This document shows positions 23,939 through 32,813 of a stretch of DNA of 64,000 bases, in pieces; position 1 is the stretch's first letter, and the number at the start of each line of letters is the position of its first letter. The stretch spans positions 1-64,000 of the forward strand of contig JAJYLB010000006.1 in the NCBI GenBank assembly GCA_021788095.1. Direction: 5' to 3'. Both the position numbers and the translations under genes were made by a program. The DNA is from Acidobacteriota bacterium (GTDB taxonomy: Bacteria; Acidobacteriota; Terriglobia; Acidiferrales; UBA7541). The notes under the pieces are model-generated. The model was not told the origin of the DNA. It made no database searches and saw only the letters and a program-made list of their open reading frames with translations.

Positions 23939-24407
23939 GGAGTGCGGCTCCGCCTGCCGCGCACATGTTACCACTGCGCTCGCCCCAGAATCACCCATCT
24001 GTCGAGGACCATGCCAGAAGGGGTGTGGCCCGGCCTCGCGTACTGGCCGGGGGCCTCGCTGGCGGCCGCCACGCCCGGCGAACAAAGACACCCGCGGACC
24101 GGCGCGGCAGCGGGCGGACACCCGAATTCCCACACGACCGCAGTGAAGTTCGGCAGAGCCCGCTTGAATGTGTAGGGAGTCCGGGATTGTCTGTAGGGGT
24201 ACCGATGCGTGTAATCATGCCCCGGGGGCTTTCGTCAACGCATTATTATCGTGCCAGCCTGCGTTCGGTATTTGGCCAAAGGGACGCTCCTGGCAAAGAA
24301 ATGCAGAACGAGTGTCGCACTCTCCCGTTGCTGCCCTCGGGCAGGGCCCGACGTGAAACATTTCCACGTATAATGGCGTGCGCAAGTGTGGCCTAGGGGC
24401 GAACTGC
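23939..24407. promoter_or_regulatory. Divergent intergenic region with a TATAAT box
   Basis: This 469-base gap between the membrane-protein and kinase-TPR genes contains a perfect TATAAT at 24369-24374, about 34 bases before the chosen kinase start. The -35 position is not recognisable (GCCCGA), so an alternative sigma factor or activator is possible. No gene is supported here. Confidence 0.4.
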
Positions 24408-26738
24408 ATGAAGAAATTCCTTGCACACCTCTTCGGCGGATCGTCAAACGCTCCCATCGGTGAAGCGAGAAAGGGATCGCTTGACGAGGAGCGGCGACCA
24501 GGGGCCGTCCCTCATGAGCGAACGGCGGACCCGACATTCAAGAAGGGTGACGTCGTTGGCGATGAATATCTTATTCATCGACTGCTTGGCAAAGGCGGGT
24601 TCGGCGAGGTTTATCTGGCCTACCATCTCCAAGCGCGTTGCGCTTGCGCCCTGAAGACCATTCGGGCCGACCTCCTTGCCAACGCCGCGTCCCGAGAGGC
24701 CTTCAGAAGAGAGGCTGTCGTCTGGCTGAATCTCGAGGAACATCCATTCATCCTAGCAGCCCGCGAGGTGAGAGAGTTTTCCCGAAGGCTCTTCGTGGGC
24801 ATGGACTATATAGTTCCCGACGCGAATGGACGTGTGAGCTTGGCGCACCACTTGGCTGGCGCGCGGGCGCCCCTGGACATCAACGACTCGCTGAAATGGG
24901 CAATCCAGTTCTGCTACGGAATGGAGCATGCGCTTCGGCACGGAATCGAGTGCCACAGAGATATCAAACCAGCGAATATCCTGATCGCCCGAAATGGGAC
25001 CCTGAAGATCAGTGATTTCGGCCTGGCTCTGGCAGCGCAGGCCGCGCTGAGCAGAGAACGCGGTTCGGTTGCCCCAGAGAGGGGTGACGGTAGTTTTGGG
25101 TTGAGTCTGACCGAGGTTGACGGCAACAGGATTTGCGGAACGCCCGGCTACATTGCACCCGAGATTCTTCTTGGCAGAGAAGCGGACGTGCGGAGCGACG
25201 TCTACAGCTTTGGACTCGTGCTTTGGCAGATGGCTACGGGCAGTCCGGTACCCCCGTTCCACGTGCCTTGCGAAAAGGCCGGGGGAATCGAAGGATATTT
25301 GCGGCGTGTATTCGAGAAGCAAACAAAGGGGGTCCTCCCACGGACGGGAGGACCAGTGCAGCCAGCCATTGAGCGTTGCCTTTCGCCGGAGCCGTCACAG
25401 CGTTACGCAACCTTCGAGGAGCTGCGGCGCGACCTTGACGTGGTATTTCGAGGACGGGCCGGGCGTCGCGTTGAGCTGCCAAAGACCAGAGCACTTTCCC
25501 CACACTCTTGGAGTGAGAAAGGAGTTTCCCTTGACGAGCTTGGACGACACGACGAGGCGATCACTTGCTACGACAAGGCCCTGGAAATGGATCGCCGGAA
25601 TGCGGACACGTGGAGCAACAAAGGTACGGCGCTCGGCGCGTTACGCCGATATAAAGAGGCAATTGATTGCTTCGACGAGGCCCTTTCGATAGACAGAAAA
25701 TCCGCCACGGCCCTGGGGAACAAAGGCAGAACACTGAATTTGCTCGGGCGGCACGAAGAGGCCCTCGCCTGCTTCGCCCACGCCCTCGAAATCGAGCCGC
25801 ACAACGCGGTTATATGGTGCAACAACGCCTGGGCACTGGTTTCGCTCGCACGACCTGAGGAGGCGCTGGTCTGCTTCGAGAAGGCCGTTAGGATCGACCC
25901 TGGCTACGCCAACGCGTGGGCCGGCCGGGGGCACGTCCTATGCGACCTGGGCCGGCTTAAGGAGGGCAACGCGTGCCTCGAGAAAGCAGAGGAAATCGAT
26001 CCACAGTGCGCAGACGACCTGAAGCGAATGACGGCGGCGCGGGGGTATCACAAAATGGCACTCGGGTCTTTCAAGCCCGACGCCGCTGCTTGGAGCGGAC
26101 GGGCCGACGCGTTCGCAAAAGCGGACCGCCATGAGGAGGCCTTGATCTGCTTGGCCAAAGCTTTGGACATCGACCCGCAGTTTGCGGGTGCTTGGTACAA
26201 CCGCGGCAGCGTCCTCAGCTCGCTGGGTCGCTTTCAGGAGGCTCTCACCTGCTACGCTAGGGTCTTGGAGGTCGATCCCTGGCTATTTGACGCTTGGGAA
26301 GGAAAGGGTCTGGCGCTTGGGCAGCTCGGACGATTCCAAGAGGCTGCTACGTGCCTGACAGAGGCCCTGCGGCTGGCTCCTGGAAGCGCCGCGTGCTGGA
26401 GCAACAAGGGGACGGCCCTCTCCGCCCTAGGCCAACACGGGGAGGCGGTTCTCTGCTATACAAGGGCCCTTGAAATTGATCCGCACCGCGCTGTGGTCTG
26501 GGACAATAAGGGAAAGTCCTTGTTTCGCATGGGCCGGTGCGAAGAGGCGGTGGCCTGCTTCACCAACGCTCTGGAAATCGACCCGCACAACGCCACCGTC
26601 TGGAACAACCGCGGCATGGCCCTGGCAGCGGTGAACCTCGTCAGCGAGGCGATTTCTTGTTTTGACAAAGCATTACAAATCGCTCCAGGCTTCGCGGCTG
26701 CTCGCGAAAACAAGCAGAAGGCGTTAGGAATTTCATGA
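24408..26738 (+). CDS. Ser/Thr protein kinase with C-terminal TPR array
   Basis: 776 residues. The PknB-type kinase domain (about residues 45-350) has the glycine loop LLGKGGFGEVYLAY, the Lys in [24 protein letters not shown], the metal site ISDFGLALA and a normal APE-like GYIAPEILLG, so it should be active. About 11 TPR units follow, nearly all ending in ALEIDP-type turns (YDKALEMDRRNADTWSNKGT and repeats). Many carry a Cys (ALxCF/ACF). TPRs would recruit a target or sense a ligand. There is no transmembrane segment, so it is cytoplasmic. The start is the ATG at 24408; a GTG at 24378 is possible. As island cargo between defence-type genes it may be part of a kinase-based immune response. Confidence 0.9.
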   Translation: MKKFLAHLFGGSSNAPIGEARKGSLDEERRPGAVPHERTADPTFKKGDVVGDEYLIHRLLGKGGFGEVYLAYHLQARCACALKTIRADLLANAASREAFRREAVVWLNLEEHPFILAAREVREFSRRLFVGMDYIVPDANGRVSLAHHLAGARAPLDINDSLKWAIQFCYGMEHALRHGIECHRDIKPANILIARNGTLKISDFGLALAAQAALSRERGSVAPERGDGSFGLSLTEVDGNRICGTPGYIAPEILLGREADVRSDVYSFGLVLWQMATGSPVPPFHVPCEKAGGIEGYLRRVFEKQTKGVLPRTGGPVQPAIERCLSPEPSQRYATFEELRRDLDVVFRGRAGRRVELPKTRALSPHSWSEKGVSLDELGRHDEAITCYDKALEMDRRNADTWSNKGTALGALRRYKEAIDCFDEALSIDRKSATALGNKGRTLNLLGRHEEALACFAHALEIEPHNAVIWCNNAWALVSLARPEEALVCFEKAVRIDPGYANAWAGRGHVLCDLGRLKEGNACLEKAEEIDPQCADDLKRMTAARGYHKMALGSFKPDAAAWSGRADAFAKADRHEEALICLAKALDIDPQFAGAWYNRGSVLSSLGRFQEALTCYARVLEVDPWLFDAWEGKGLALGQLGRFQEAATCLTEALRLAPGSAACWSNKGTALSALGQHGEAVLCYTRALEIDPHRAVVWDNKGKSLFRMGRCEEAVACFTNALEIDPHNATVWNNRGMALAAVNLVSEAISCFDKALQIAPGFAAARENKQKALGIS

Positions 26739-26863
26739 TCAGGCTCGGAGAGGCGATCAAGCCGTGATTGACACTCAGAGTGTCACAATTTTGCCTTACC
26801 AAAGGGACGCACGCCTTAGTGCTGAGGCGCGCTGCCCGGTCTGCCAAAGAAAGGCCGTACCTG

Positions 26864-27577
26864 CTAATGGCTCCTAGTCTGGCACCACTCGATGTGTCGC
26901 GCCAACCCATCCAAGTCTGGAAATAGTACGGCTTCATGCACGCCGTGCTGAAAGAGCGAGCGCTTCAGGTCCTTGCGTTCTTTAAACGGTATGCGTATCC
27001 GCACGAGCGATCCATCAGGGACGAAGTCCTCTGCCGGCTTTGAATGAACTGTAAACACCCCACTCTGTGCACGTAGTCGAGAAGTCACCATTCTCGGAAT
27101 ATATCTGATCGTCTTCGCGATCCTGAGGGGGCCGCTCGCCGGAAGCGGATTACTGAGGTCTTCCTTGCAACATCGCCAGGCTAGAATTTCCGCATCTTCG
27201 CGTCGCGGGCGTCCGTCCTTATGGCGGGATTCACATTCTTTGCAGACGCCGAAATACAGCGCAACGAGCGGACTGCGAGTCCAGTCGAGCAGGCGAGTTG
27301 GAAGGCCGTGATGCTGAGCAATGGCGAGGAGCTCCCAGTCGTTTATGTTGGCGACCTCTACACGATCAACTGACTGTCTCCGAAAAAGTTCCAGCATCAG
27401 TGACTCATTGACCACCTTGCTGTTCGTGTTTTCCGGTGGAAGAGCGCGGCCAACCTTCGGGCGCAGCCTAAAGGACGCGGCTCCATGACCCCTGTAAATT
27501 ACGGTAGTGGACCTGTCGTCCCTAAAGCGTGATTCGACCAAAGTGGAAAGCTCGGCGATGGACCTGATAGTGCACAT
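26864..27577 (-). CDS. FRG-domain protein (copy 2)
   Basis: 237 residues with the start at 27577 behind GAGGAGCGAGAAC. FRG landmarks: TVIYRGHGAASFRLRPKVGR, WELLAIAQHHGLPTRLLDWT and SPLVALYFGVCKE. A CxxC-like pair (VCKEC) sits after the core motif. Similar in plan to copy 1, including the AQSGVFTVH segment shared by both (copy 1 has AAQSGVFTVHKL). It is the last island gene, convergent with the kinase-TPR gene and about 200 bases from the right inner repeat. Confidence 0.86.
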   Translation of the reverse strand: MCTIRSIAELSTLVESRFRDDRSTTVIYRGHGAASFRLRPKVGRALPPENTNSKVVNESLMLELFRRQSVDRVEVANINDWELLAIAQHHGLPTRLLDWTRSPLVALYFGVCKECESRHKDGRPRREDAEILAWRCCKEDLSNPLPASGPLRIAKTIRYIPRMVTSRLRAQSGVFTVHSKPAEDFVPDGSLVRIRIPFKERKDLKRSLFQHGVHEAVLFPDLDGLARHIEWCQTRSH

Positions 27578-27780
27578 GTTCTCGCTCCTCTTCAAATGGG
27601 GGTTTAGCTCGCCGCCCATTGTAGATGCACTGGGACGGCGTCGGCGATCCGCGCTGCCGTGTCCGCGCTGCCGTGAGGAGTGGCTGTTACGGTCACCTGG
27701 CGGCGCGCCGTCGCGACATTCTCAATCAGGAGGAGGTCCGAGATATATCAAGCCAAACCAGATTTACTCGTTCGAAATCG

Positions 27781-27800
27781 CGTGTACCCGCCGTGTACCC
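27781..27800. repeat. Right copy of the inner 20-bp repeat
   Basis: An exact copy of 11238-11257 (GTGTACCC twice), in the same orientation, 84 bases inside the right core. Here it is non-coding. The gap 27578-27884 otherwise shows nothing recognisable. Confidence 0.5.
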
Positions 27801-27884
27801 GACTTGGGTGGATTAGGTGTTTTTGCGGTTTTCCCCGTTTAATGGAATCAATATCTTATGCGCCTTCAATGAGGCTCAGAATTC

Positions 27885-27905
27885 CGACTCCCCCCGCCTC
27901 CACCA
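27885..27905. repeat. attR core
   Basis: The second copy of the 21-bp ssrA 3' end, marking the right boundary of the island. The bases before it (GAATTC rather than the tmRNA T-arm) show that only the short terminus was duplicated. Confidence 0.92.
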
Positions 27906-27995
27906 TTTTCCCTCCGCGAAAATGCTCCCCGCCGTCGGGGGCGCCGAACTTCCCCTTGCATCCGCGCCGGGAAGGCGCGACACTCCCCCAAGTTT

Positions 27996-30500
27996 ATGAT
28001 GGGGCTAAACCGGGAACGCGCGAGCGATTGGCTGCAAGGCACGCGGACCCTCGCTTTCCTGGAAGCCCTTCGGCAAGACGTCCGCTACGGCCTGCGCCAG
28101 TTGCGGCGTAATCCCGGTTTCACCACGGTCGCCATCCTCGCGCTGGCGCTCGGCATAGCGGCGAACGCGGCCATTTTCACGGTCGTCGACGCACTGCTTC
28201 TCCAGCCGCTCCCTTACCGGCATCCTTCCCGCCTCGTCTTGGTCTACAACGCAACCAGATCGCAGCCCCAGGACGTTGGACCGTTTTCCTATCCCCGGTT
28301 CGCGCAGCTCGAAGCGCAACAGCACGCCTTTTCCGGCATCTCCGCATATGCCGGAGACGATTTCACGATGACCGGGCGCGGGGAGCCGCGGCAGATTTCG
28401 GCGATGCGAGTGACCTGGAATTTTTTCAACACGCTCGGCGTCACCCCGGCCCGCGGCCGCGCTTTTCTTCCGAGCGAAGGCCGGCCCGGCGGCAGCCGCG
28501 TGGCGCTGTTGAGCCACTCGTTCTGGGTAAGCGAGTTCGGCGCGGCGACGAGCGTCCTCAACCGGCGCCTGATGCTCGATTCGGTTTCTTACACGATCGT
28601 CGGCGTGTTGCCGCCGAATTTCACCTTCGCGCCCGCCGGCGCCGACGTTGCCGTATGGATACCGCGCGAATTCGAGCTGAACATCGCGACGCCCGCGCAC
28701 ATCGCCGCCGGCATGGGCTACCTCGACGCGGTAGCACGCCTGGCTGCCGGCACGAGCCTGGCGCAAGCCCAAGCGCAACTGAACGTCCTCGATCGCGAAT
28801 ATCGGGCAGGCAATCCCGAGCGACCTGACGCCGACACGCAATTCCAGATGACCGCCGCGCCTCTGCAGGCCATGTTCGTCGAAAATATTCGCGCCGCTCT
28901 GCTCGCGCTCATGGCGGCCGTGGGACTGGTGCTGCTGATCGCGTGCGCCAACGTCGCCAGTCTGCTCCTCTCGCGCGCGGTGAGCCGGCGCAAGGAAATT
29001 GCCGTGCGCGTCGCACTGGGCGCCGGCCGCGGGGATATCGTGCGCCAGTTGCTGAGCGAGAGCGTGCTGCTGGCCGTCGCCGGCGGCATGGCGGGAATCC
29101 TGGCCGGCTATGCCGGCTTGCGCGCGCTGCTCGCGTCGAACCATCAAGCCGTGCCCGAGCTTGCCGGCCACCTTTCCATGGACTGGCGGGTCCTGCTCTT
29201 CACGCTGACGATCGCGGTCGCGAGCGGCATTCTGTTCGGACTTGCGCCCGCGCGTAAACTCTCGCGAGACGATTGGAACGCCGTGCTCGTCGAGGAATCC
29301 CGGGGATCGACCGGCGGGCGGCTGGTGGCCAGCTCGCAAAATCTCCTGGTCATCGCCCAAGTGGCGCTGTCGATGGTTCTGGCGATCGGCTGCGGCCTCC
29401 TGATCCGCAGTTTCGCGCGGCTAGTCGCGGAGAACCCCGGCTTTGACCCGAACCAGGTGGTCGGGATGCGGATCGATTTGCCGCCGTCGGCATACGCCGC
29501 GCCGGCCCAAATGGTCGCGTTCTATAACGAGCTGTTGCGACAAGCCGAGACGATTCCGGGTGTGAGGGCAGCGGCCATCTCTTCGGCGTTGCCTCCGGAG
29601 GCGACGCGGGGAGGCCCGATCCTCGCCGAAGGCCAGGCTGTTGTTCCCATGTCGCAACGCCCCCTCGTGGATATCCAGACGATCAGCCCCGGTTATGCCA
29701 AGGTGCTGCGCGTGCCGCTCGAAGAAGGCCGGGAATTCACCGCAGCCGATAATCAAACCGTTCCGACCTACGGCATCGTCAATCAAGCTTTCGTCCGCCG
29801 TTTCTGGCCGAACCAGGACCCGGTCGGCAAGCACATCTGGCTGGGCACGCTTCCAAAGCCCGTGGAAGTGGTCGGCGTATTCGGCGATGTGAAAAACAAC
29901 GGCCTCGCCGCCGAATCGACACCGGAATTGATGCTTCCCTTCCCCAGCCTTCCCTGGTCGCATCTACGGCTAAGCCTGCGCAGTGCGGGAGGCGATCCGC
30001 TGTCGCTCGTTCCCGCCGTTCGGTCCCGGCTCGCGGGGATCGACAGCAATCTGCCCATACAGCGCGCGGGCACCCTCGGTGGAATCCTCGCCGACGCGCG
30101 CGCCCAGTCGCGATTCACCGTGGCGCTGTTCGGGATTTTCTCGGCTGTCGCGCTCCTGCTCGCCATCGTCGGAATTTACGGCGTGATTTCCTATGCCACG
30201 GCGCAGCGTACGCAGGAATTGGGCATTCGGATGGCGCTCGGGGCGACGCGCGGCGATATTGTGAAACTGGTTGTGGGGCGGGGGCTGGCGCTCGCCTCCG
30301 CCGGCGTGGCCATCGGGCTGATCGCGCCGTTCACTCTCACTCCGCTGATGTCGAGCCTGCTCTACAAGATCGCTCCGGCCGATCCCCTCACGCTCGTTTC
30401 CAGCGCGGCCCTGTTCTTGCTGGCGGCGCTTGCCGCCAGTTATGTTCCGGCTCGGCGCGCCACGCGTATCGACGCCGTCACCGCGCTGCGTCACCAGTAA
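27996..30500 (+). CDS. ADOP-type MacB/FtsX-like ABC permease
   Basis: This 834-residue protein belongs to the acidobacterial duplicated orphan permease group. The N-terminus has the typical LRQDVRYGLRQLRRNPGFTT, then VAILALALGIAANAAIFTVV, a MacB periplasmic core domain (DFTMTGRGEPRQISAMRVTW), and an FtsX block near residue 290 (ALMAAVGLVLLIACANVASL). A second periplasmic core and a second FtsX block end the protein (LLLAIVGIYGVISYATAQRT, ELGIRMALGATRGDIVKLVV). No ATPase gene is adjacent, as is usual for this group. Function in the group is unknown; efflux or envelope stress handling is inferred from MacB. Confidence 0.92.
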   Translation: MMGLNRERASDWLQGTRTLAFLEALRQDVRYGLRQLRRNPGFTTVAILALALGIAANAAIFTVVDALLLQPLPYRHPSRLVLVYNATRSQPQDVGPFSYPRFAQLEAQQHAFSGISAYAGDDFTMTGRGEPRQISAMRVTWNFFNTLGVTPARGRAFLPSEGRPGGSRVALLSHSFWVSEFGAATSVLNRRLMLDSVSYTIVGVLPPNFTFAPAGADVAVWIPREFELNIATPAHIAAGMGYLDAVARLAAGTSLAQAQAQLNVLDREYRAGNPERPDADTQFQMTAAPLQAMFVENIRAALLALMAAVGLVLLIACANVASLLLSRAVSRRKEIAVRVALGAGRGDIVRQLLSESVLLAVAGGMAGILAGYAGLRALLASNHQAVPELAGHLSMDWRVLLFTLTIAVASGILFGLAPARKLSRDDWNAVLVEESRGSTGGRLVASSQNLLVIAQVALSMVLAIGCGLLIRSFARLVAENPGFDPNQVVGMRIDLPPSAYAAPAQMVAFYNELLRQAETIPGVRAAAISSALPPEATRGGPILAEGQAVVPMSQRPLVDIQTISPGYAKVLRVPLEEGREFTAADNQTVPTYGIVNQAFVRRFWPNQDPVGKHIWLGTLPKPVEVVGVFGDVKNNGLAAESTPELMLPFPSLPWSHLRLSLRSAGGDPLSLVPAVRSRLAGIDSNLPIQRAGTLGGILADARAQSRFTVALFGIFSAVALLLAIVGIYGVISYATAQRTQELGIRMALGATRGDIVKLVVGRGLALASAGVAIGLIAPFTLTPLMSSLLYKIAPADPLTLVSSAALFLLAALAASYVPARRATRIDAVTALRHQ

Positions 30501-30586
30501 GGCGTTCATCGACAAAGGTAACCCGAAGCTTCCAGACGCGGCTTACGCCGCGGATCGTCAACTCGTCAGCGGCGGAGCGAAGGGTA

Positions 30587-32578
30587 TCAATCCGCCGCTG
30601 CTTCGAGCGGCTTCAACTCGCCTAGGATGGTCGGAATTAGCTCCGAAACCGTGGGATGGATATGCATCGCGCGCTGAAGGACGGTATAGGGCGACTTCGC
30701 ATACATGACGTCCAGAATCGAGTGAATCGCTTCGTCGCCACCCGGCCCCAGGATCGCGGCGCCTAGGATTTCCTTGCTGTCGGCATCGACGACGATCTTC
30801 ATGAGGCCCTGACTCTCACCCTTTTCTACCGCGCGGCTGACGCGTGTCATGGGCCGCATGCCCACCATCGCTTTACGCCCGGAGCGGAGTGCCTCGGCTG
30901 CGGTCATGCCCGCCCGGCCGAGCGGCGGATCGATGTAGAGTCCGAAAGCGAGAATGCGATCGCTCACCCGCCGCGAGTCTCGATCGAGAATGTTGGCAGC
31001 CACGATTTCGAAATCGTTATAGGAGGTGTGGGTGAAGGCGCCCCGGCCGTTGCAATCGCCGAGCGCCCAGATGCCGGGCACGTTGGTTCGCAGTTGATCG
31101 TCCACGATCACGTATCCGCGCTCGTCGGTCCTTACGCCCGCCTTCTCCAGTCCGAGATCGTCGGTATTCGGGCGCCGCCCCATGGCCAGGAGCACGTGCG
31201 ATCCGCGGGCTTCCTGCATTCCGTCCTCGCAACTCAGACCTGCAACCGCTTCCTCGCCGTGCCTGCTGAAGTGAATGCATTCCGCATTGAGGCGGAGTTC
31301 GATCCCTTCGCCTTCGAGGATCCCTGCGATGGCGGCCGAAACGTCTTCGTCCTCATGCGGGACGAGCCGCGGTCCCTTTTCCACGATCGTCACATGACTG
31401 CCAAACCGGCGGAACATCTGCCCGAATTCCAATCCCACGTAACCTCCGCCGATGATGAGGAGATGCGGCGGAAGGAAATCAATTTCCATCATCGAGCTGT
31501 TGGTGAGATAGCTCACCTGGTCGAGTCCTGGCAGGGGCGGCACCCAAGCGCGCCCGCCCACGTTGATGAAGATCCGCTCCGCATGGAGCCTCGCTGCGCC
31601 GACGCTGACCTCCCCGGCGGATTCCAGTCGCGCGTGTCCCTCGTAAACCGTGCAGTTCGCCATGCCCTTGAGCCAGCTCTCGACTCCCGCCCTGGACTTG
31701 CCGGAGATGGCGTCCTTGCGGGCCTTCACCTGCTTCATATCGACCCCAACGCCGCCCCCGATCGCCACGCCGTACTCCGCCGCGCGCTGCGCCAACCGCG
31801 CCACGTAGGCGCTCGCCACCATGGTCTTGGTGGGGATGCATCCGGTGTTGACGCACGTGCCGCCGAAAAGCTTGCGCTCGATGATGGCCACCTTCATTCC
31901 GCTCGCGGTCAGGCGGCCGGCGAGTGGCGGCCCGGCCTGTCCGGTTCCGATGATGATAGCGTCGTATCGAATCGTCACGGTTTTGCCAGCCGGTTCGCCA
32001 ATTCTTTCGACCAATTCACCACGACGTGCAGTTCCCCCGCCGTCTGCTTCTTCAATGGCGATGCGGGCGTCGCCCATGGCTTGCAGCCGTTGCTTCGCAT
32101 CCTTGGCGAGACACCTTTCGAGCAAATCGCGAATGCGCGGAGCAACGGTCGGCGGAAGGCTGTTCCAATCCGGCGCGTCTCGAATGACGGCCGCAAGCGT
32201 TTCCGAAGTATCGCCCCCGCCGAAAGCGCGCTCGCCCGTCAGCATTTCGTAGAGCACGCACCCAAACGCCCGAATATCCGCGCGGCGATCGACCGCTTTC
32301 CCTTTCGCCTGCTCCGGCGCCATGTACGCCGCGGTCCCCAGGATGACGCCAGCCTGCGTCGCCAAATGGCTGAGCGTGGGCGAGGTGGAAGGATCGGAAG
32401 CGGCTGTTTCTCCTTCGAGCGCCTTCGCCAATCCGAAATCGAAAATTTTCACCACGCCACCTAGATTGATTTTGATGTTGGCAGGCTTCAAATCCCGATG
32501 CACGATCCCGCGTTCGTGCGCGTATTCCAGCCCCTCGGCGATCTGCTTCGCGATCGGCAGCGCTTCCTCGAGCGGCAT
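30587..32578 (-). CDS. FAD/NAD(P) disulfide-family oxidoreductase, frame joined to a kinase remnant
   Basis: The reading frame of 663 codons has two parts. From about codon 202 it encodes a full pyridine-nucleotide disulfide oxidoreductase (463 residues from the GTG at 31978): FAD motif DAIIIGTGQAGPPLAGRL, redox cysteines GGTCVNTGCIPTK, NAD motif HLLIIGGGYVGLEFGQ, second FAD motif GIWALGDCNGRGAF, and the dimer-face HIHPTVSELIP. It resembles mercuric reductase and dihydrolipoamide dehydrogenase; without Hg-binding cysteines at the C-terminus it is not a mercuric reductase. Codons 1-180 are the C-lobe of a PknB kinase lacking its ATP-binding lobe. Translation may begin at 31978 or read through as a fusion. 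Confidence 0.85.
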   Translation of the reverse strand: MPLEEALPIAKQIAEGLEYAHERGIVHRDLKPANIKINLGGVVKIFDFGLAKALEGETAASDPSTSPTLSHLATQAGVILGTAAYMAPEQAKGKAVDRRADIRAFGCVLYEMLTGERAFGGGDTSETLAAVIRDAPDWNSLPPTVAPRIRDLLERCLAKDAKQRLQAMGDARIAIEEADGGGTARRGELVERIGEPAGKTVTIRYDAIIIGTGQAGPPLAGRLTASGMKVAIIERKLFGGTCVNTGCIPTKTMVASAYVARLAQRAAEYGVAIGGGVGVDMKQVKARKDAISGKSRAGVESWLKGMANCTVYEGHARLESAGEVSVGAARLHAERIFINVGGRAWVPPLPGLDQVSYLTNSSMMEIDFLPPHLLIIGGGYVGLEFGQMFRRFGSHVTIVEKGPRLVPHEDEDVSAAIAGILEGEGIELRLNAECIHFSRHGEEAVAGLSCEDGMQEARGSHVLLAMGRRPNTDDLGLEKAGVRTDERGYVIVDDQLRTNVPGIWALGDCNGRGAFTHTSYNDFEIVAANILDRDSRRVSDRILAFGLYIDPPLGRAGMTAAEALRSGRKAMVGMRPMTRVSRAVEKGESQGLMKIVVDADSKEILGAAILGPGGDEAIHSILDVMYAKSPYTVLQRAMHIHPTVSELIPTILGELKPLEAAAD

Positions 32579-32705
32579 CGGTTTGGCGACTGTAGGGGCA
32601 GGCCTTGTGCCTGCCCTTGTAACTTGCCCCGGAGCGACCGCAAGGGTCGCCCTCAGCCGGCGAGGTAATTTCGTAGGAATCGAGCCTGGTACCGGGATTT
32701 AGCAA
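31982..32705 (-). pseudogene. Decayed Ser/Thr kinase with replaced N-lobe
   Basis: The kinase start is still visible at 32705 (LNPGTRLDSYEIT), but about 70 residues holding the glycine loop and catalytic Lys are missing. In their place is ~100 bases of repeat-like DNA (GGGCGACCCTTGCGGTCGC and GGGCAGGCACAAGGCCTGCC). The C-lobe then resumes in another frame (PLEEALPIAKQIAEGLEYAH, HRDLKPANIKI, IFDFGLAKALEG, YMAPEQAKGKAV). It cannot bind ATP normally. Confidence 0.8.
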
Positions 32706-32813
32706 GGCATCACTCCCAGGGCCCGTGGACCACCGGTCGGCGCGGCTTCCGAACTCGCTCCTTCACGATATCCATGAACCGGCTCCAGTAGACGACGGCT
32801 CCCGTCGCGCATG

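Larger units (their letters stand above)
11173..27905. mobile_element. Integrative mobilizable island in ssrA (~16.7 kb)
   Basis: The island is bounded by the 21-bp ssrA-end repeats and carries int, an excisionase-like gene, a MobC-like protein, a VirD4/TraD-type coupling protein, a MobF relaxase and ArdC, but no VirB-type mating pore. It therefore looks mobilizable and not self-conjugative. Cargo genes (NYN, TIR-like, two FRG proteins, kinase-TPR, membrane protein) occupy 19.3-27.6 kb. A second 20-bp repeat lies just inside each end (11238-11257 and 27781-27800). Neighbouring genes outside (xylanase, ADOP permease) are chromosomal in style. Confidence 0.9.

Noticed and set aside
30587-31978. 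Mercuric reductase
   Set aside because: The active-site CxxxxC is present, but there is no N-terminal heavy-metal domain, no C-terminal vicinal Cys pair and no mer genes.
31028-32464. Plus-strand frame opposite the oxidoreductase
   Set aside because: Low-complexity His/Arg-rich mirror frame; the minus-strand enzyme has all its motifs.
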